7,741 nucleotides of DNA from a bacterium (lineage in GTDB: Bacteria; SZUA-182; SZUA-191; JAJRXT01). The notes under the pieces were generated by a model, which saw nothing but the letters and a program-made list of their open reading frames with translations, was not told where the DNA came from and made no database searches. Both the position numbers and the translations under genes were made by a program. Below, one piece after another: positions 6,541-7,741 of the stretch; within the stretch, counting starts at the first letter, position 1; each line of letters starts with the position of its first letter. The stretch covers positions 1-7,741 of the forward strand of contig JAJRUU010000300.1 of assembly GCA_024277605.1 (NCBI GenBank). The letters run 5' to 3'.

Positions 6541-7674
6541 ATGATTGAGCTTGCAGATATTGCGGAAGGCGCCAAAATAAAGGTAGTGGGAGTCGGGGGA
6601 GGCGGGAGCAATGCGGTAAGCCGAATGGTATGTTCCAATCTGCAGGGAGTGGAATTTATAGTTGCCAATTCAGACTGCCAGGCTTTGGATGCTTCCCCTG
6701 TTTCAAGAAAAATTCAATTGGGAGCTAAGATAACCAAAGGATTAGGGGCTGGGGCTGACCCTCAGGTGGGGCGCAAGGCTGCCGAAGAAGATTCAGAAGA
6801 GATTTTAGAACTGCTGGCCGGTGCGGATATGGTTTTTATTACCGCAGGCCTCGGCGGTGGTACCGGCACCGGAGGAGCGCCGGTAATTGCCAGGCTGTCA
6901 AAGGAGTTGGGGGCCTTAACGGTAGGAGTGGTAACTAAACCCTTCATGTTTGAAGGCCGCACCCGGATGCAGCAGTCTGAGGCCGGCATCAGGGAACTGG
7001 AGGAAGTGGTGGATAGTCTTATTACCATTCCCAATCAGAAGCTGCTTGGGATAACCGGTGAACAGGCTTCTCTGGAAGATGCCTTTAGACTGGCCGATGA
7101 TGTGTTATTGCATGCGGTGCAGGGAATTGCCGATCTGATAACTACGCATAGCCTTATTAATTTAGATTTTGCCGACGTCAAAACCATTATGTCGAACCAG
7201 GGTACGGCTATCATGGGAATAGGCAGCGCCAAGGGAGATAATCAGGCGATTGAGGCTACCCGAAGGGCTATTTGCTGTCCATTGCTGGATGATACCGGCA
7301 TAGAAGGCGCCCGCGGCATTTTGTTAAATATTACCGGGGGGGCGGATCTGACCCTGTATAAGGTCAATGAAGCGGCAACTATTATTCATGAAGCTGCTCA
7401 CAATGACGCCAATATCATCTTCGGGGCAGGAAAAAGTGATGATATGGAAGATGAAATTAAAGTTACCGTGATTGCGGCTGGTTTTGCCAAAGAAAAAATT
7501 GAGAAAGAGAATAATGCCAATCCTATTGATTTAATGAAATTTAGCGAGCGGATCAACAAGAAACCAGTCTCCCGGTCGGTACAGATGGAAATTGGCGGGG
7601 GAAATTCTGGAACACTTAAGCTTGATAAGCAAAACTTGGATATTCCGGCATTTTTAAGGAAAAAGATGGATTAA
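6541..7674 (+). CDS. ftsZ: FtsZ, tubulin-like cell division GTPase
   Basis: FtsZ polymerises with GTP into the ring that marks the division site in the cytoplasm. The 377 residues show the full domain order. A short N-terminal stretch precedes VGVGGGGSNAV (16-26). The tubulin signature is GGGTGTG (105-111), followed by GAP where most homologues have AAP. VTKPFMFEG (131-139) follows. The T7 synergy loop NLDFADVKTIM (207-217) keeps both Asp residues (209 and 212) needed for GTP hydrolysis. After the C-terminal domain comes a fairly short polar linker (about 317-365), then the conserved tail LDIPAFLRKK (366-375), which binds FtsA and other partners. The ATG follows AGGGGG at 6527-6532 by eight bases. 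The complete tail shows that the gene is whole. No later gene is visible in the window. Confidence 0.99.
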   Translation: MIELADIAEGAKIKVVGVGGGGSNAVSRMVCSNLQGVEFIVANSDCQALDASPVSRKIQLGAKITKGLGAGADPQVGRKAAEEDSEEILELLAGADMVFITAGLGGGTGTGGAPVIARLSKELGALTVGVVTKPFMFEGRTRMQQSEAGIRELEEVVDSLITIPNQKLLGITGEQASLEDAFRLADDVLLHAVQGIADLITTHSLINLDFADVKTIMSNQGTAIMGIGSAKGDNQAIEATRRAICCPLLDDTGIEGARGILLNITGGADLTLYKVNEAATIIHEAAHNDANIIFGAGKSDDMEDEIKVTVIAAGFAKEKIEKENNANPIDLMKFSERINKKPVSRSVQMEIGGGNSGTLKLDKQNLDIPAFLRKKMD

Positions 7675-7741
7675 CCGAAGCTGTTTTTTACTCTCTATCA
7701 CTACTGTCCGGTAAAAAAATTTTAATGGTACAAAAACATTA

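Noticed and set aside
7675..7741. Search for a terminator or next gene after ftsZ; T6 at 7684-7689, A7T4 at 7713-7723 and an ATG at 7725.
   Set aside because: No convincing GC-rich stem precedes the T run, the ATG has no ribosome binding site, and the window ends after a few codons.

Overview
This window is a division and cell wall (dcw) cluster of a bacterium. All seven genes lie on the + strand in the order ftsW (5' end cut by the window), murG, murC, murB, ftsQ, ftsA, ftsZ. The products are typical of their families in length and motifs. I saw no RNA gene, mobile element, CRISPR array or undescribed system. About 67 bases after ftsZ (7675-7741) hold no gene or convincing terminator.

Organism: the order murG-murC-murB-ftsQ-ftsA-ftsZ is widespread. 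My impression from remembered family sequences is that MurC, FtsA and FtsZ look most like those of Desulfobacterota (former Deltaproteobacteria) or a related Gram-negative lineage. The strong Shine-Dalgarno sites and the GTG and TTG starts would also fit a Firmicute. GC content looks intermediate by eye. The assignment is a low-confidence inference.

Layout: positions 2-5212 are packed with almost no spacing. ftsW/murG overlap by 4 bases, murG/murC by 17, murC/murB by 1 and murB/ftsQ by 8, which suggests translational coupling. murG and murB start with GTG and ftsQ most likely with TTG. Small gaps appear only before ftsA and ftsZ, each with a strong ribosome binding site and an ATG start. No ddl or murA lies between murB and ftsQ.

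How the genes work together: MurB and MurC act in the cytoplasm on UDP-MurNAc synthesis and its first amino acid. MurG makes lipid II at the membrane and FtsW polymerises it at the septum. FtsZ forms the ring, FtsA tethers it to the membrane, and FtsQ links the ring to FtsL/FtsB and the septal synthase.

The main anomaly is a one-base frame break at the 3' end of ftsQ. At a run of five T (5182-5186) the reading frame leaves the conserved last beta-strand, which continues intact in the -1 frame to a stop at 5245-5247. A missing T in the sequence is the simplest explanation; a real mutation or recoding is possible. A smaller oddity is a Glu in the first glycine-rich loop of MurG.
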